64,000 nucleotides of DNA, taken from Prochilodus magdalenae. Taxonomy: Eukaryota > Chordata > Actinopteri > Characiformes > Prochilodontidae. This document shows, piece by piece, positions 35,950-46,699 of this stretch; the first letter of the stretch is position 1; the number at the start of each line of letters is the position of its first letter. The DNA lies in NCBI GenBank assembly GCA_024036415.1, contig JAMWET010001633.1:370001-434000 (forward strand), given 5' to 3'. The notes beneath the pieces are model-generated. The model was not told the DNA's origin. It saw only the letters and a program-made list of their open reading frames with translations, and searched no databases. Made by a program: the position numbers and the translations under genes.

Positions 35950-36980
35950 TCTTTAGTTGAACACAGTAGCAAAGGACACCTGCCACTCAATGACTCCCTG
36001 AATCGAGCAGGTTAGCAGGCCATCCACCAGCAACCGCACGGCTCCACCTAATGGTAGACACACTGGATTCACACTACGTCCCTCAGTCCAGCACATGATG
36101 GCGCCAATAAAACATGTGGACCTCTGTGATATAACATAAACTCCTACAAATAGATAAATAGAACCTAATTACATGAGACAAATAAATAAATAAATAACCA
36201 AGGACATGACAAGTATGATATTTTTGTCTCAATGGTTTCTCTCTCTTTGTCTACTTTTAGAAGTTGTGTGAGAATCTGATGATGTTTTGGGTCATATTTA
36301 TACAGAACTATAGAAAATTAAAGGGTTTGCAGACATTCAGGCACCGCGGGACGTTTTTACTGGTAACAGCACTGACAAGATAAATAGTATACAACGGTTT
36401 CTATGTAGCCTACAGCAGTTTAGCACCACCCATTCCGCCTACAGCACTTTAACCACTCCCACTAACAATACTTTTGATGAAGGGCAATACAGGACAGTCA
36501 ATCAGGCATTATACCAGAACGCTAGACAAATCTGTGGATCAACTTTAATCAGACAGAGGAGACAAACAGATCATACCACTCATTAAATGGCAGGACAGAG
36601 AGGGTAAAACAGCAGAAGCATCTCTGAGCTACCAGTAGAGGGCTCTAGCGCAGCTGGTAAAGTTACCCCAGTTGTTTAATCCCACAGACAATGGTGAGGC
36701 CGTATCAGATTCCGGCCCGTATGTTTTCTGCTCGTGTGGGTGGTTAGGGCCATAAATCTTTGATCCTAAAATCTGCAGGTGAACCCTTTGTTGGCCACAC
36801 CTGTGTAAAAGTGTGTTTTAGTGCGTACCAGCATGCAAGCCCGAAGAGCAACACCGCTTCAGACAAGGCCAAATAAACAACCAAACGTTTTTACACATTT
36901 TCAAGGATTTAAATGGGAATTTCGAATTTTCCACATTTTTGCGTAATTCAGTGGATGTAAACAAAGTCATTTAGAGACAT
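35950..36980. other. non-coding, unassigned
   Basis: No gene is recognised. An (aaat)n run lies near 36178-36198, and a CTCF-like word lies at 36632. Confidence 0.4.
36632..36643 (+). promoter_or_regulatory. CTCF-like motif
   Basis: CCAGTAGAGGGC matches the CTCF core CCASYAGRKGGC exactly. Sequence match only. Confidence 0.35.
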
Positions 36981-36989
36981 TTGATGTGA

Positions 36990-37865
36990 TATATACTCAG
37001 GAGGAATCAACCAACAGGAAAGAAACTTGGTGGGTAGGTTTGACATCATGAGACATACAAATGATTTAAGTTGTACTGACCATATAAGGTCATCCTGTTG
37101 CATTCTGACTCGAAAGCCATTTAAGCAGTTGGAAAAGTTTGAGGGGGGTCGCATCACAGGGTTCTGGAAAGCAGGATGATTTTATTGATGTACTGCTCAT
37201 CATATCAGGTGTGTGGATATTACCATAGCACACTGTTGAGCAATATGAAGTATCTGGGGGACCTATATGAACCACGGAGGGACAGAACCAACAAACTGTA
37301 ACATGCACTGGCTGACCAACAGTCAAGATTGTGGACATTCAGCGAGCAGTGTTACCCACAATGAGTCATCCTGTTAGCGTCATCACTATGGGCAGGCGGC
37401 TCCACCACACAGGACTACATGCAGACAGACCGCTACGACGACTGTCTTTAACACCACGTCCGTAAGAATGGCAGCGGTCATCTTCAGTGACGAGTCCAGC
37501 TTTTGTCTTGGTGGAGACGACCAACGCATCCGTGTGTGGAGGCACTGTGGTCAGCACCAAGATGAACGTTTTTGGTGTGACTCTAACTCCACCTTAACCA
37601 CAAAACCTACAGGATCCGTGTGAGAATATTCAAGCTGCATGGGATGGATTATCACACGACACCCTAAGGAGCCCCTACAGCTCCATGCCGAGACGCCTGG
37701 CATGGTGCGTTAGAAAACATGGAAACACGACTGCGGGAACTGTGTGAGAATATTCAAGCTGCATGATGTGGAAACATGGTACTGAGATCAGATCAGTCTA
37801 AATTTATCAGGATTTATTGTTCCTGGTGACCTTTCTCTTCCTTCCTAATACCACTGCAATCCATT
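36990..37865 (+). mobile_element. Tc1-like transposon, the longest copy, with HTH remnant
   Basis: The segment opens after TATA with actcaggaggaatcaacc. A decayed N-terminal region follows (KPFKQLEKFEGGRITGF, then an HTH-like stretch near 37200). The catalytic part is better kept: EWQRVIFSDESSFCLGG-like sequence around 37450-37530, with the DESSF block, then DDQRIRVWRHCGQHQDERF. The third catalytic region is absent. It ends around 37865 with ctggtgacctttctcttccttcc. A shared sequence gtgtgagaatattcaagctgcatg appears twice (about 37618 and 37742), so a short internal duplication is present. Confidence 0.85.
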
Positions 37866-37894
37866 ACTTCCTTTCGTTTTTGAGTTATTTGTTT

Positions 37895-38000
37895 ACAGTG
37901 GTGGTGATGAGAATCAGTGTTTTGTAATCTCTGCAACACAAAAATTGCCCTGTGTAAGTGCTTTTAGTGCTGGACGTCTGGTTCCTAACACCACCACTGT
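37895..38000. mobile_element. MITE with terminal inverted repeats, copy 2
   Basis: The left end acagtggtggtgatgagaa is mirrored by ttcctaacaccaccactgt on the right; internally it contains gacgtctggttcc. The same terminal words bound the 120-bp element at 63072-63191. It has no coding capacity. Confidence 0.75.
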
Positions 38001-38177
38001 GAAGACGTTTTTATAGAAACCTCTCTGAATGACCAGGTTAATTTCCCAACTACTGAACTGAGCAGAAACTTTCAGAATTGGTGGAATCCTCCTGAAAGCT
38101 GATGAGTCAATAATCACAACTTCTAGACACACATCACATGTGCCTCTACTGAACACTCATCTCGTATGTTCATGTCC

Positions 38178-38300
38178 CAAAATGGTTCTTTGGAGTGATG
38201 CCATAGAAGAACCACTTCTGGTTCCATAAATCATCTTTTAATAAAGGAATCAGATCGACAAGAGTGAAGAACTGTTTCACAGCTTGTACCCATAATGTTA
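38178..38300. repeat. AAGGTTCTTT-type fish interspersed repeat
   Basis: The phrase aaaatggttctttggagtgatgccatagaagaacc is a characteristic end of an abundant teleost repeat. Related phrases occur at 39.77-40.12 kb and 40.87 kb. Confidence 0.55.
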
Positions 38301-38794
38301 AGGTTGTAAAACCACAGTACTGAGTGTTCAAGCCAATGACCATTTAGGAAGCTTAATGTTTTATCCCAACAATAAACACATATAATCCCTGCTGAAATAA
38401 AGAGGCATGAATTCTGTGCTGGTCTAAGCTGGTTTTATGTAGGTTTATATTGGACCTGTGCCACTTTAGCTGATCACCCACCATGGTCTGGCCGGTCGAC
38501 CAGCACACCAGCATCTGAAACACAACATTTGTTGGTTTTTCTACGAGAATAAGCATGAGATGAAATTGTTTACTGGTAAATATTATTCTGGTGGTTCTTA
38601 AGTTCCCAAATTCCCTCAGAATGCTAGCTATTTCATCATTTTAGTGTCTAATTAAATCTGTAGCCTCTTCCGCTTCCCTGTCTGGTTCTCTTCACAGACA
38701 CACTTGTAATGAAAGATTAATACTATACATGTGTTACCTAGCTTTCTTGAAATATAGTAATATATGTATTCCACCAACAAACAATCCATGACAA

Positions 38795-38868
38795 CAACAT
38801 AAATATTAATATTAGCAAGTACATTTCAAGGACATTATTATGTTGTGTGTGTGTGTGTGTGTGTGTGT
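38795..38868. repeat. half-arm of the 40.4 kb palindrome plus (GT)n
   Basis: The sequence aatattaatattagcaagtacatttcaaggacattattatgttg (given in pieces) followed by about 13 gt units matches one arm of the 40.15-40.64 kb inverted repeat. Confidence 0.7.
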
Positions 38869-38869
38869 A

Positions 38870-39525
38870 CTGGACACTTTATGGACACTTCAGTGCACTG
38901 TTTTTCTTCTGGATGGGTGGAAGTTGTGGAAGGTGGTAATTATCTAACTAGCTGAAGTGTTGGGAAGGTAACTCACATTAATGTAAGGTAAGCATTTGTT
39001 AGCAGAACTAAACTGCTTCAGAGAATGCATGCTAGTCTATTGTGTAGGGCTGGAAAGGTTTTGTGGATGTTCTGAATAACTGTATTATGTCTGATCATTA
39101 TTGCTTCATGTGTCCAAAAACCTAAACCAAAAGGACATTTAAACCAGACCAATAAATGTAATAAATGTGCAGCTTGGACTGGGAGTATGTGCTGTGAGTT
39201 GAGCTTTGCTATAGAGATTTGTTATGCATTTTTGTTTTTTCCAGAATAAATAGAATGCCCTCAGTGTTGAGACACGTACAGCTGTTTAGGTGAAATAACA
39301 CCTCCTACACCAACTCCCACACTGCGGCCATCTGTACAAACCCACATTGAGGTTCAAGGGCATTCCTTTCGGTTTGATAAACACTACACAGTTCTCAGAC
39401 CGGAGAGAAAAAACAGCAGGGCCTTTTAAGGTTGGCCAGGTGCCATTTTTAAAGCTGAAGGATTCGAAGGTTTTTAGGACTGCAATGCCATACTGACTCA
39501 CCAGGGGGAGCTGCTGCATGCATTA
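38870..39525. other. non-coding, unassigned
   Basis: No gene or clear repeat is recognised. Confidence 0.35.
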
Positions 39526-39527
39526 AA

Positions 39528-39722
39528 GCAGGGGTACCTGACTGCAGTCCTGGAGGGCCGGTATCCAGCAAAGTGTGGCGGTTCCCTCTGCATAAACAAG
39601 CCTACCAAAGCTGTCTATTAACAGATGAGTGTAACCACGTGTGCTTGAGGAGGAACTTACCACACTGTGCTGGACACTAGCGCTCCAGGACCAGAGCTGA
39701 GCTGTGCGCCCCTGCATTAACG
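39528..39722. mobile_element. hAT-like MITE
   Basis: The left end caggggtacctgactgcag and gtcctggagggcc mirror, on the right, gcgctccaggac and cgcacccctg-like sequence (gtgcgcccctg), imperfectly. The flanks cattaaag and cattaacg differ at two of eight bases and could be an 8-bp target duplication, as made by hAT elements. The word order resembles a widely seen fish repeat with CAGGGGTGCCCAACTCC ends. Confidence 0.65.
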
Positions 39723-39769
39723 ACTGCAAACCCAATGAAAAGGTTAAGAGGGAGGGTCCTTCTACAAGC

Positions 39770-40120
39770 CACAGTCTTAGCAGAAAAGGTTCTGCACAGT
39801 ACCAAACAAGTTAGTTTCAGGCCATTGGACAGTAAACCTATTCTGGTGCTTCACAGAACCATTCGTTCAAAGAACAATATACACCACAGGTTCTCCATTA
39901 CCTGTTTAACAAAGCAAGGAGGCATTGCAGCTAATACAAATCTTTCTTTAGGTTTCATTCTATATAAAACACAGCTTTTCCTTTTTTGGTTTAATTTTCT
40001 TATTGTGAAAATGAAAAAAATTAAATATAAAATTTAAAGAAGCTTCTATGAACCCTTAAATTTAAATAGAACTTTTGTTGTGTAAAAGTTCTATAAATCC
40101 ATATAAGGTTCTTCAAACTT
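39770..40120. repeat. AAGGTTCTT-type repeat, longer copy
   Basis: It contains gaaaaggttctgcac, a piece gttctccattacctgtttaac, and a central cctgtttaacaaagcaagg...tttaggtttcattctatataaaacac block that also occurs at 41815-41900, inserted into a Tc1-like element. It ends near aaggttcttcaaactta. Confidence 0.6.
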
Positions 40121-40149
40121 ACAGTATATATATATCTTTTTTATTTATC

Positions 40150-40207
40150 TTTTGTTATATATTTTTTTAATTTACCAACATAAATTGTCTTTTACAATTG
40201 TAAAATT

Positions 40208-40287
<80 letters not shown>

Positions 40288-40388
40288 TGCTATTAATGTA
40301 GTTATTAATATCAGCAAGTACCTTTCAAATTTTATTATATATTTATTTTTATTATATTATGTTGTTTGTGCGTGTGCGTATATATATA

Positions 40389-40444
<56 letters not shown>

Positions 40445-40515
40445 GCACACACACAAAACAACATAATACTGTTCTTGAAATGTACTTGCTGATATTAATA
40501 ACTACATTAATAGCA

Positions 40516-40583
<68 letters not shown>

Positions 40584-40640
40584 AATTTTACAATTGTGAA
40601 AGACAATTTCTGTTGGTAAATAAAATAAAATTATATATAT
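40150..40640. repeat. long near-perfect palindrome (inverted repeat)
   Basis: The two arms are reverse complements. Left arm: aatttaccaacataaattgtc, (AT)n, cagtgctattaatgtagtta, atatcagcaagtac, ttatgttgtttgtgcgtg. The right arm holds the same series mirrored, ending gaaagacaatttctgttggt. The centre is near 40396 in an AT-rich stretch. The left arm has about 20 extra bases and a few mismatches exist. The arms can form a hairpin of over 200 bp. No coding, no transposase. Confidence 0.9.
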
Positions 40641-40864
40641 TTATATGTTCCATAAATTGTATCAACAAAAAAAAAGAGACTTCAAAAAAAATTCATACAT
40701 TGAAAGATACAGGAGTAGTTTGTGTGTGGCACCAATTCAAAGAAGTTTTAATGTCCACAGGTGTGGTCATGAGTCATGGGTCCATATTTTGATAAATCAT
40801 TTTTGTTGGATTTTAAACCAGGTGGAGAATAATGACGGACGATGAGGGGATCTGACAGGAGCTA

Positions 40865-40990
40865 CACTCTTTAAAATGAAGGTGCCAAAAAGGTTCTTTG
40901 ATGAGATGCCATGGAACAGGAGAGCCCCATCCTGGTCCAGAAGATCTATTACCCTGCAGAGTTTAGATCTAACCCTAACCTAACAAACCT
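40865..40990. repeat. AAGGTTCTT-type repeat end joined to an unnamed repeat
   Basis: ctttaaaatgaaggtgcc and aaaaggttctttgatgagatgccatgga match the repeat family noted above. It then runs into ggtccagaagatct...ccctgcagagtttagatc, which resembles the repeat at 55165-55310. Confidence 0.5.
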
Positions 40991-41274
40991 GATGTAGGGA
41001 AGGCCTTCTGGGGCCCCTTTGTGCTGGAGCCAGGTGTGTTGGATCTGAACTCTCTGGGGTGGTAGATCAGGGCACCTCAGCCATAGGAGCACTACCTGCA
41101 GCTCCTTCAAGAGTTGTTCACAGCGGTGGTGAGTCTGAAACCTTCCCTGCAGAACGTTATTCCATTCAGTGGTTATGAATGCAGTGCCTGATGTCTGAGA
41201 CATTGTTCTCTGATAGTTCTGAGAAGGTTTTGGTCTAAACTCATCTTTATTGTCCTTTTGAGCCACATTTCCTT

Positions 41275-41510
41275 CTGAGTCGCAGGGGCTGCTGAAGCCT
41301 ATCCCATGGCTCATTGGGCAGATGGCAGGAATACACTGCGGCCCGCCAGTCCATCACAGGACAGACACACAAACACATATGGGCAATTCCCCGGCCTGCA
41401 TGTCTTCGGACTGTGGGGGGAAACCAGAGCATCTAGAAGAAACCTAGAAACTTATGGGGAGCACATACTGGGAAGACCCTTAGATACCCCAGCTGGGATT
41501 CAAATCCAGT
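41275..41510 (+). repeat. fish LINE-tail-like repeat, copy 2
   Basis: Same phrases as at 12315: cattgggcagatggcaggaa, gccagtccatcacaggac, ctgcatgtcttcggactgtgg, ggaaaccagagcatc, ttatggggagcac, gggattcaaatcc. The last word resembles a B-box but belongs to this repeat. Confidence 0.7.
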
Positions 41511-41546
41511 CCCTACAATACAATACAATACAATCCAGTCCCTAAA

Positions 41547-42331
41547 ATACACACTCATCATCAAAGTTATAGTTACACCCAGAGGGAGGTGTGGTTGCAG
41601 TGCTGTTGGGAAGGAAGATAAAGGTTACCAAGAACAATACATGATGATAAATTTAGACTGATGGGGGATATTTATTGAGCTACACATACAGAAGTAGTGT
41701 CTCTCAGTATGGCATCGGGCCACCATGTGTCTATTGCTCATGCCAGACGTCTCAGCATAAAGTTGTAGAGGTTCCTAATGGATTGAATGTTCTCACACAG
41801 TTCCTGAAGATGGTGTGGTACTGTTTAACAAAGCAAGGAACCATTCGAGCTAATTCAAATCTGTCTTTAGGTTTTCATTCTATATAAGACACCGCGTTTC
41901 CTAAAGAACCCGCCTTTTAAGAGTGTATGCTAACACTTTTTTGGTTTTGGTTTATTTTACTAAACGTGTGCGTTAGGGGTGAAGTTGGAGTGACAGCAGA
42001 CCTTCTGGACATGACAACCGTTAATCTTGGAGCTGACCTCAGTGCCTACACACATTCGTTGGTCTTCTCCCCCAAGACAAAGTGGGACTCATCACTGAGG
42101 ATGACCTGCTGCCATTCTGAGTCACTCCATGACTGTCTGGCACAGCACCATTGCAGTCTTTGATGATGTTAATGTGGTGTTAAGGACAGTCAGGTACAGC
42201 AATAAGGCCCATCCTTGCTTCCATGTGTGGCTCAGCGTGAAACTTGAATCATTCATATGTCTCAACCTACCCACCAAGTTTCATTCCTGTCTGTTGATTC
42301 CTTCTGGGTGCATCTGTTCTCTTGATGAGTG
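41547..42331 (-). mobile_element. Tc1-like transposon, interrupted by another repeat
   Basis: Left end CACTCATCATCAAAG follows a CA dinucleotide; right end cttgatgagtg precedes TA. Blocks gataaaggttaccaagaaca, tctctcagtatggcatcgg, gccagacgtctcagca, then after the interruption aggggtgaagttggag, ctgacctcagtgcct and tcactgaggatgacctgctgcc match the other copies. The segment about 41815-41950 is not part of the Tc1 element but matches the repeat at 39.77-40.12 kb, so it inserted secondarily. The HTH is missing. Confidence 0.85.
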
Positions 42332-42339
42332 TATTATCA

Positions 42340-43360
42340 GAGATACATGCAAGGTAGTGTGAGGCAAAACAGTCTCCAAAGCCAACCTTCTGAATATAGT
42401 TTATATGTGTTTGGGCTTGAAATGATTTTCTGCAGACCTCTGCTGGGCTCACATTGCTGTCTTTGTTTGCAAACACTCAGCCTTTGTTTATGATTTTCTA
42501 TATTAATATTTTTACGGCTAAAGATTTTCCATGGTTCCACTTTGAATGTTGTTTTTCTCCACATGACACTTACAGGAGAGTAGCTGAAGTGTTGGTCGCA
42601 GCATGCGCTCCAGGTTTAGAGGGAAAATTTCTCAAATTTAACGGCCGTGACTACACACCACACCGCACTGAGCAGAATCTATTTCTGTTTCTGGCTATGA
42701 ACTGACCCTGGGCATTCAGCCCAGGCTAAAGGACCACACAGATCCTGAAGGTCAGTGCAATGATCACAGGGTCACCAGTATTAAATCATTTACACAGTTT
42801 CTCCTTGTTATCCCTAATGTAACTGGACAGCCAACATATGTTTAGTGCCTACAGGTTGCTTGTTTCGTTTAAGCGCTTAAGCTTGGTAGCTAATGTAGCT
42901 AACAAACAATGGAGGCTAGCAAAACAATTAGCATAATGCTAACTACATGCATACATGTAATATACTTGCCTTGAATCATGTGACAGAAATCTATTATAGA
43001 CTTAATGATGGGGTTTTTGACACAGTATGTGATACTGTTAAATATAAACATGGACTTAACTATGAGATTGTTGGTGTTCGTAATGATGCACATGCAATGT
43101 ACCTCTAAATGCCTATACTAGGTTTCATCCTTGCCTTCATAACTACATAAATAAAGTATGTTTTTTAATAATATTAATAAAACATTGACAACAACATCAT
43201 CATTGTTTTTATTTTATGTATACTTGGTTATGATAATTGTTATCATATTTTAAAGTTATTTTTTGTAAACAATTAACAACAATAAACAAATCATATATAT
43301 ATTAATTGTATTAATATATAGTTTATAAATGTAGCAATATTAATATAATATATTGTATTG
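42340..43360. other. non-coding, unassigned
   Basis: No gene is recognised. A tagctaatgtagctaac / attagcataatgctaac phrase near 42883-42945 resembles the ctagctaat words near 49275-49325, perhaps a decayed repeat. Confidence 0.35.
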
Positions 43361-43448
43361 TAATATTAACTCTCTCTCACTCACTCTCTCTCACTTACTC
43401 TCTCTTTCTCTCTCTCTCTGTCTCTATATATACAGTATATATGTATAT

Positions 43449-43550
43449 ACATACAGTAGAATGAATTGGTTTTATACATATATATGTATGTTTATTATTT
43501 ATACATATATATATATATATATACATATAGATATTCATTCTACTGTATGT
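43449..43550. repeat. inverted repeat with 18-bp perfect arms and AT-rich loop
   Basis: Arm acatacagtagaatgaat (43449-43466) is the exact reverse complement of attcattctactgtatgt (43533-43550). The 66-bp loop is mostly (AT)n with tatacatatatatgta words. A CT-rich patch lies just upstream (about 43370-43425). Confidence 0.8.
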
Positions 43551-43559
43551 AGTGATAAT

Positions 43560-44028
43560 ATATATAAAATTATAATATAATTTTCATTCTTGCATACAAA
43601 ATAATATAATTGGGATGCAGGAGTAGGCAAACAGGATGTGATGTAGATCCACCCAAGGCTAAATAGCAGCCCTGGTTGTTTAGACGTTATACCTCTCTAT
43701 GACAGACCACTAGATGGCACTGTGTACACATTTAATTGTCAGTTGACTAAGCTCCTCCAGTATCCTCACCTTTGTGGATAAAGTTGATTGATTTAACAGA
43801 ACAAGGTCCAGCCAAACTTCAACCTACAGGAGGAATCCAAATCGCAACAGAATTCCAAGTTGGCTTCAAAGCTGGAACACAGTCTTCATTTTTCATTTCT
43901 CCTAAGTCTGGCAGAGAGCTAATAAAACATGGGATAAGATAACTGTTTTTAACCTCCGCCAGCTTTCTCCCGTCATTATACACACTCTAAAAGCAAGAAA
44001 TGCATGGCTTTATATTTGCAGACACAGT
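43560..44028. other. non-coding, unassigned
   Basis: No gene. It contains the CTCF-like word described separately. Confidence 0.35.
43707..43721 (+). promoter_or_regulatory. CTCF-like motif
   Basis: CCACTAGATGGCACT matches the CTCF core CCASYAGRKGGCRSY at every position. It sits about 0.3 kb left of the 75-bp satellite array. Sequence match only. Confidence 0.45.
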
Positions 44029-45836
44029 GAGAAACTGTAGAACAGACTCAGTATATACCACGATATCTACATTTAGAGCTTAGAGTTATACACTCAACCT
44101 AATGAGAAACTGTGGAACAGACTCAGTATATACCACAATACCTACATTTAGAGCTTAGAGTTATATACTCAACCTAATGAGAAACTGTGGAACAGACTCA
44201 GTATATACCACAATACCTACATTTAGAGCTTAGAGTTATATACTCAACCTAATGAGAAACTGTAGAACAGACTCAGTATATACCACAATACCTACATTTA
44301 GAGCTTAGAGTTATACACTCAACCTAATGAGAAACTGTAGAGCAGACTCAGTTTATACACAATACCTACATTTAGAGCTTAGAGTTATACACTCAACCTA
44401 ATGAGAAACTGTGGAACAGACTCAGTATATACCACAATACCTACATTTAGAGCTTAGAGTTATATACTCAAACTAATGAGAAACTGTGGAACAGACTCAG
44501 TATATACCACAATACCTACATTTAGAGCTTAGAGTTATACGCTCAACCTAATGAGAAACTGTAGAACAGACTCAGTATATACCACAATACCTACATTTAG
44601 AGATTAGAGTTATACACTCAACCTAATGAGAAACTGTAGAACAGACTCATTGTATACCACAATACCTACATTTAGAGCTTAGAGTTATATACTCAACCTA
44701 ATGAGAAACTGTGGAACAGACTCAGTATATACCACAATACCTACATTTAGAGCTTAGAGTTATATACTCAACCTAATGAGAAACTGTAGAACAGACTCAG
44801 TATATACCACAATACCTACATTTAGAGCTTAGAGTTATACACTCAACCTAATGAGAAACTGTGGAACAGACTCAGTCTCTACCACAATACCTACATTTAA
44901 AACTTAGAGTTATACACTCAACCTAATGAGAAACTGTAGAACAGACTCAGTATATACCACAATACCTACATTTAGAGCTTAGAGTTATATACTCAACCTA
45001 TTGAGAAATTGTAGAACAGACTCAGTATATACCACAATACCTACATTTAGAGCTTAGAGTTATACACTCACACTAATGAGAAACTGTAGAACAGACTCAG
45101 TATATACCACAATACCTACATTTAGAGCTTAGAGTTATATACTCAACCTATTGAGAAATTGTAGAACAGACTCAGTATATACCACAATACCTACATTTAG
45201 AGCTTAGAGTTATATACTCAACCTATTGAGAAATTGTAGAACAGACTCAGTATATACCACAATACCTACATTTAGAGCTTAGAGTTATATACTCAATCTA
45301 TTGAGAAACTGTAGAACAGACTCAGTATATACCACAATACCTACATTTAGAGCTTAGAGTTATACACTCAACCTAATGAGAAACTGTAGAACAGACTCAG
45401 TATATACCACAATACCTACATTTAGAGCTTAGAGTTATATACTCAACCTATTGAGAAATTGTAGAACAGACTCAGTATATACCACAATACCTACATTTAG
45501 AGCTTAGAGTTATATACTCAACCTATTGAGAAATTGTAGAACAGACTCAGTATATACCACAATACCTACATTTAGAGCTTAGAGTTATATACTCAACCTA
45601 TTGAGAAACTGTAGAACAGACTCAGTATATACCACAATACCTACATTTAGAGCTTAGAGTTATATACTCAACCTATTGAGAAATTGTAGAACAGACTCAG
45701 TATATACCACAATACCTACATTTAGAGCTTAGAGTTATACACTCACACTAATGAGAAATTGTAGAACAGACTCAGCATATACCACAATACCTACATTTAG
45801 AGTTATACACTCAACTAAATGAGAAACTGTAGAACA
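44029..45836. repeat. 75-bp satellite-like tandem array, about 24 copies
   Basis: The unit starts gagaaactgtagaacagact and runs cagtatataccacaatacct, acatttagagcttagagtta, tacactcaacctaat. Copies are exactly 75 bp apart over most of the array; a few lack 2 or about 9 bp. Identity between copies is high (one to four differences). Two main subtypes occur: gaaactgt with cctaat, and gaaattgt with cctatt; the second is concentrated in the right half. All frames are short, so it is non-coding. Confidence 0.97.
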
Positions 45837-45979
45837 TGATAAACTCATTTCATTTGTATTTTTGTGAAGGGTCACTCTAGTTGTTTTCCGTCAGCATATT
45901 GTTATGCGAATCCTTGCACTAAGATTAAAAAGTGAATTTCCTGCATAAGACGTAGACTGTACATCATAAAGCAATTCTT

Positions 45980-46072
45980 AGGTGATTGCTTCAGTGTTCC
46001 AGGCGGTTGCTAAGGTGTTGCTAGGTGACTACTATGGTATCCCAGGTGGTTGGTATAGTACTCCACACGGTT
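45980..46072. repeat. degenerate GGTTGCTA minisatellite, short
   Basis: Three to four diverged copies of a ggtggttgctaaggtgtt-like unit, related to 33605-33790. Confidence 0.5.
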
Positions 46073-46079
46073 CTATTGT

Positions 46080-46695
46080 AATGACATCATCCTAGCCTTA
46101 GAAAACAACAGTGTAATACTGAACACTGTTAAGCTTATCAAACCCAATGACTGCTCCAAAAATCGTTCTGGGGTTTGATAAGATTTACAGAAGGCTGGTT
46201 ATCGGAGGTTAGATGTGGAGGTTAGATTCCTCTGTGTGCCAGCACAATTGGCAAACAGTTCTTAATTCTTATCTAATTCTAAAAACAGAGGGCAAAAACT
46301 GTTTATGTACATTACACAGAAATGAAGGGCAAAAAAGAGTAGGGGATCATAAGAGAGATAGAGAGGGAGAGAATACAGTAATACTGTAACACTGGCTAGA
46401 TGACAGAATCTGGCTTAGATCCACTTTATCATCAGCCAAGCACTGTATCCTGTCGCGCTGCAATATGCTGACCCAAGTGGAACAACCCCCCTGGCCAATG
46501 TGGCCGGCTTTACTAACTACATAATGATTCGTACAGCACTGTAAGAAGATATACATCCAGACAATGCATCTTTATACACTGCACCAACAGTGGCATATTC
46601 CAACGATGGCATGAATTGTTTATCATTTATTTCAGAAATACTTCGCATTTCAGGATTTAAAGCAGTATACTGGCATATTTTCTACTGGTGTCATG
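46080..46695. other. non-coding, unassigned
   Basis: No gene is recognised. The 69-codon minus-strand frame at 46347-46556 shows no domain. Confidence 0.35.
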
Positions 46696-46699
46696 TGGA

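Noticed and set aside
41500..41515. B-box-like word gggattcaaatcc as a tRNA or SINE head
   Set aside because: It is part of the LINE-tail-like repeat with the same word order as at 12315. No A-box or cloverleaf could be formed around it.
44029..45836. CRISPR-like appearance of regular repeats
   Set aside because: The 75-bp units are contiguous with no unique spacers, and the context is vertebrate. This is a satellite.
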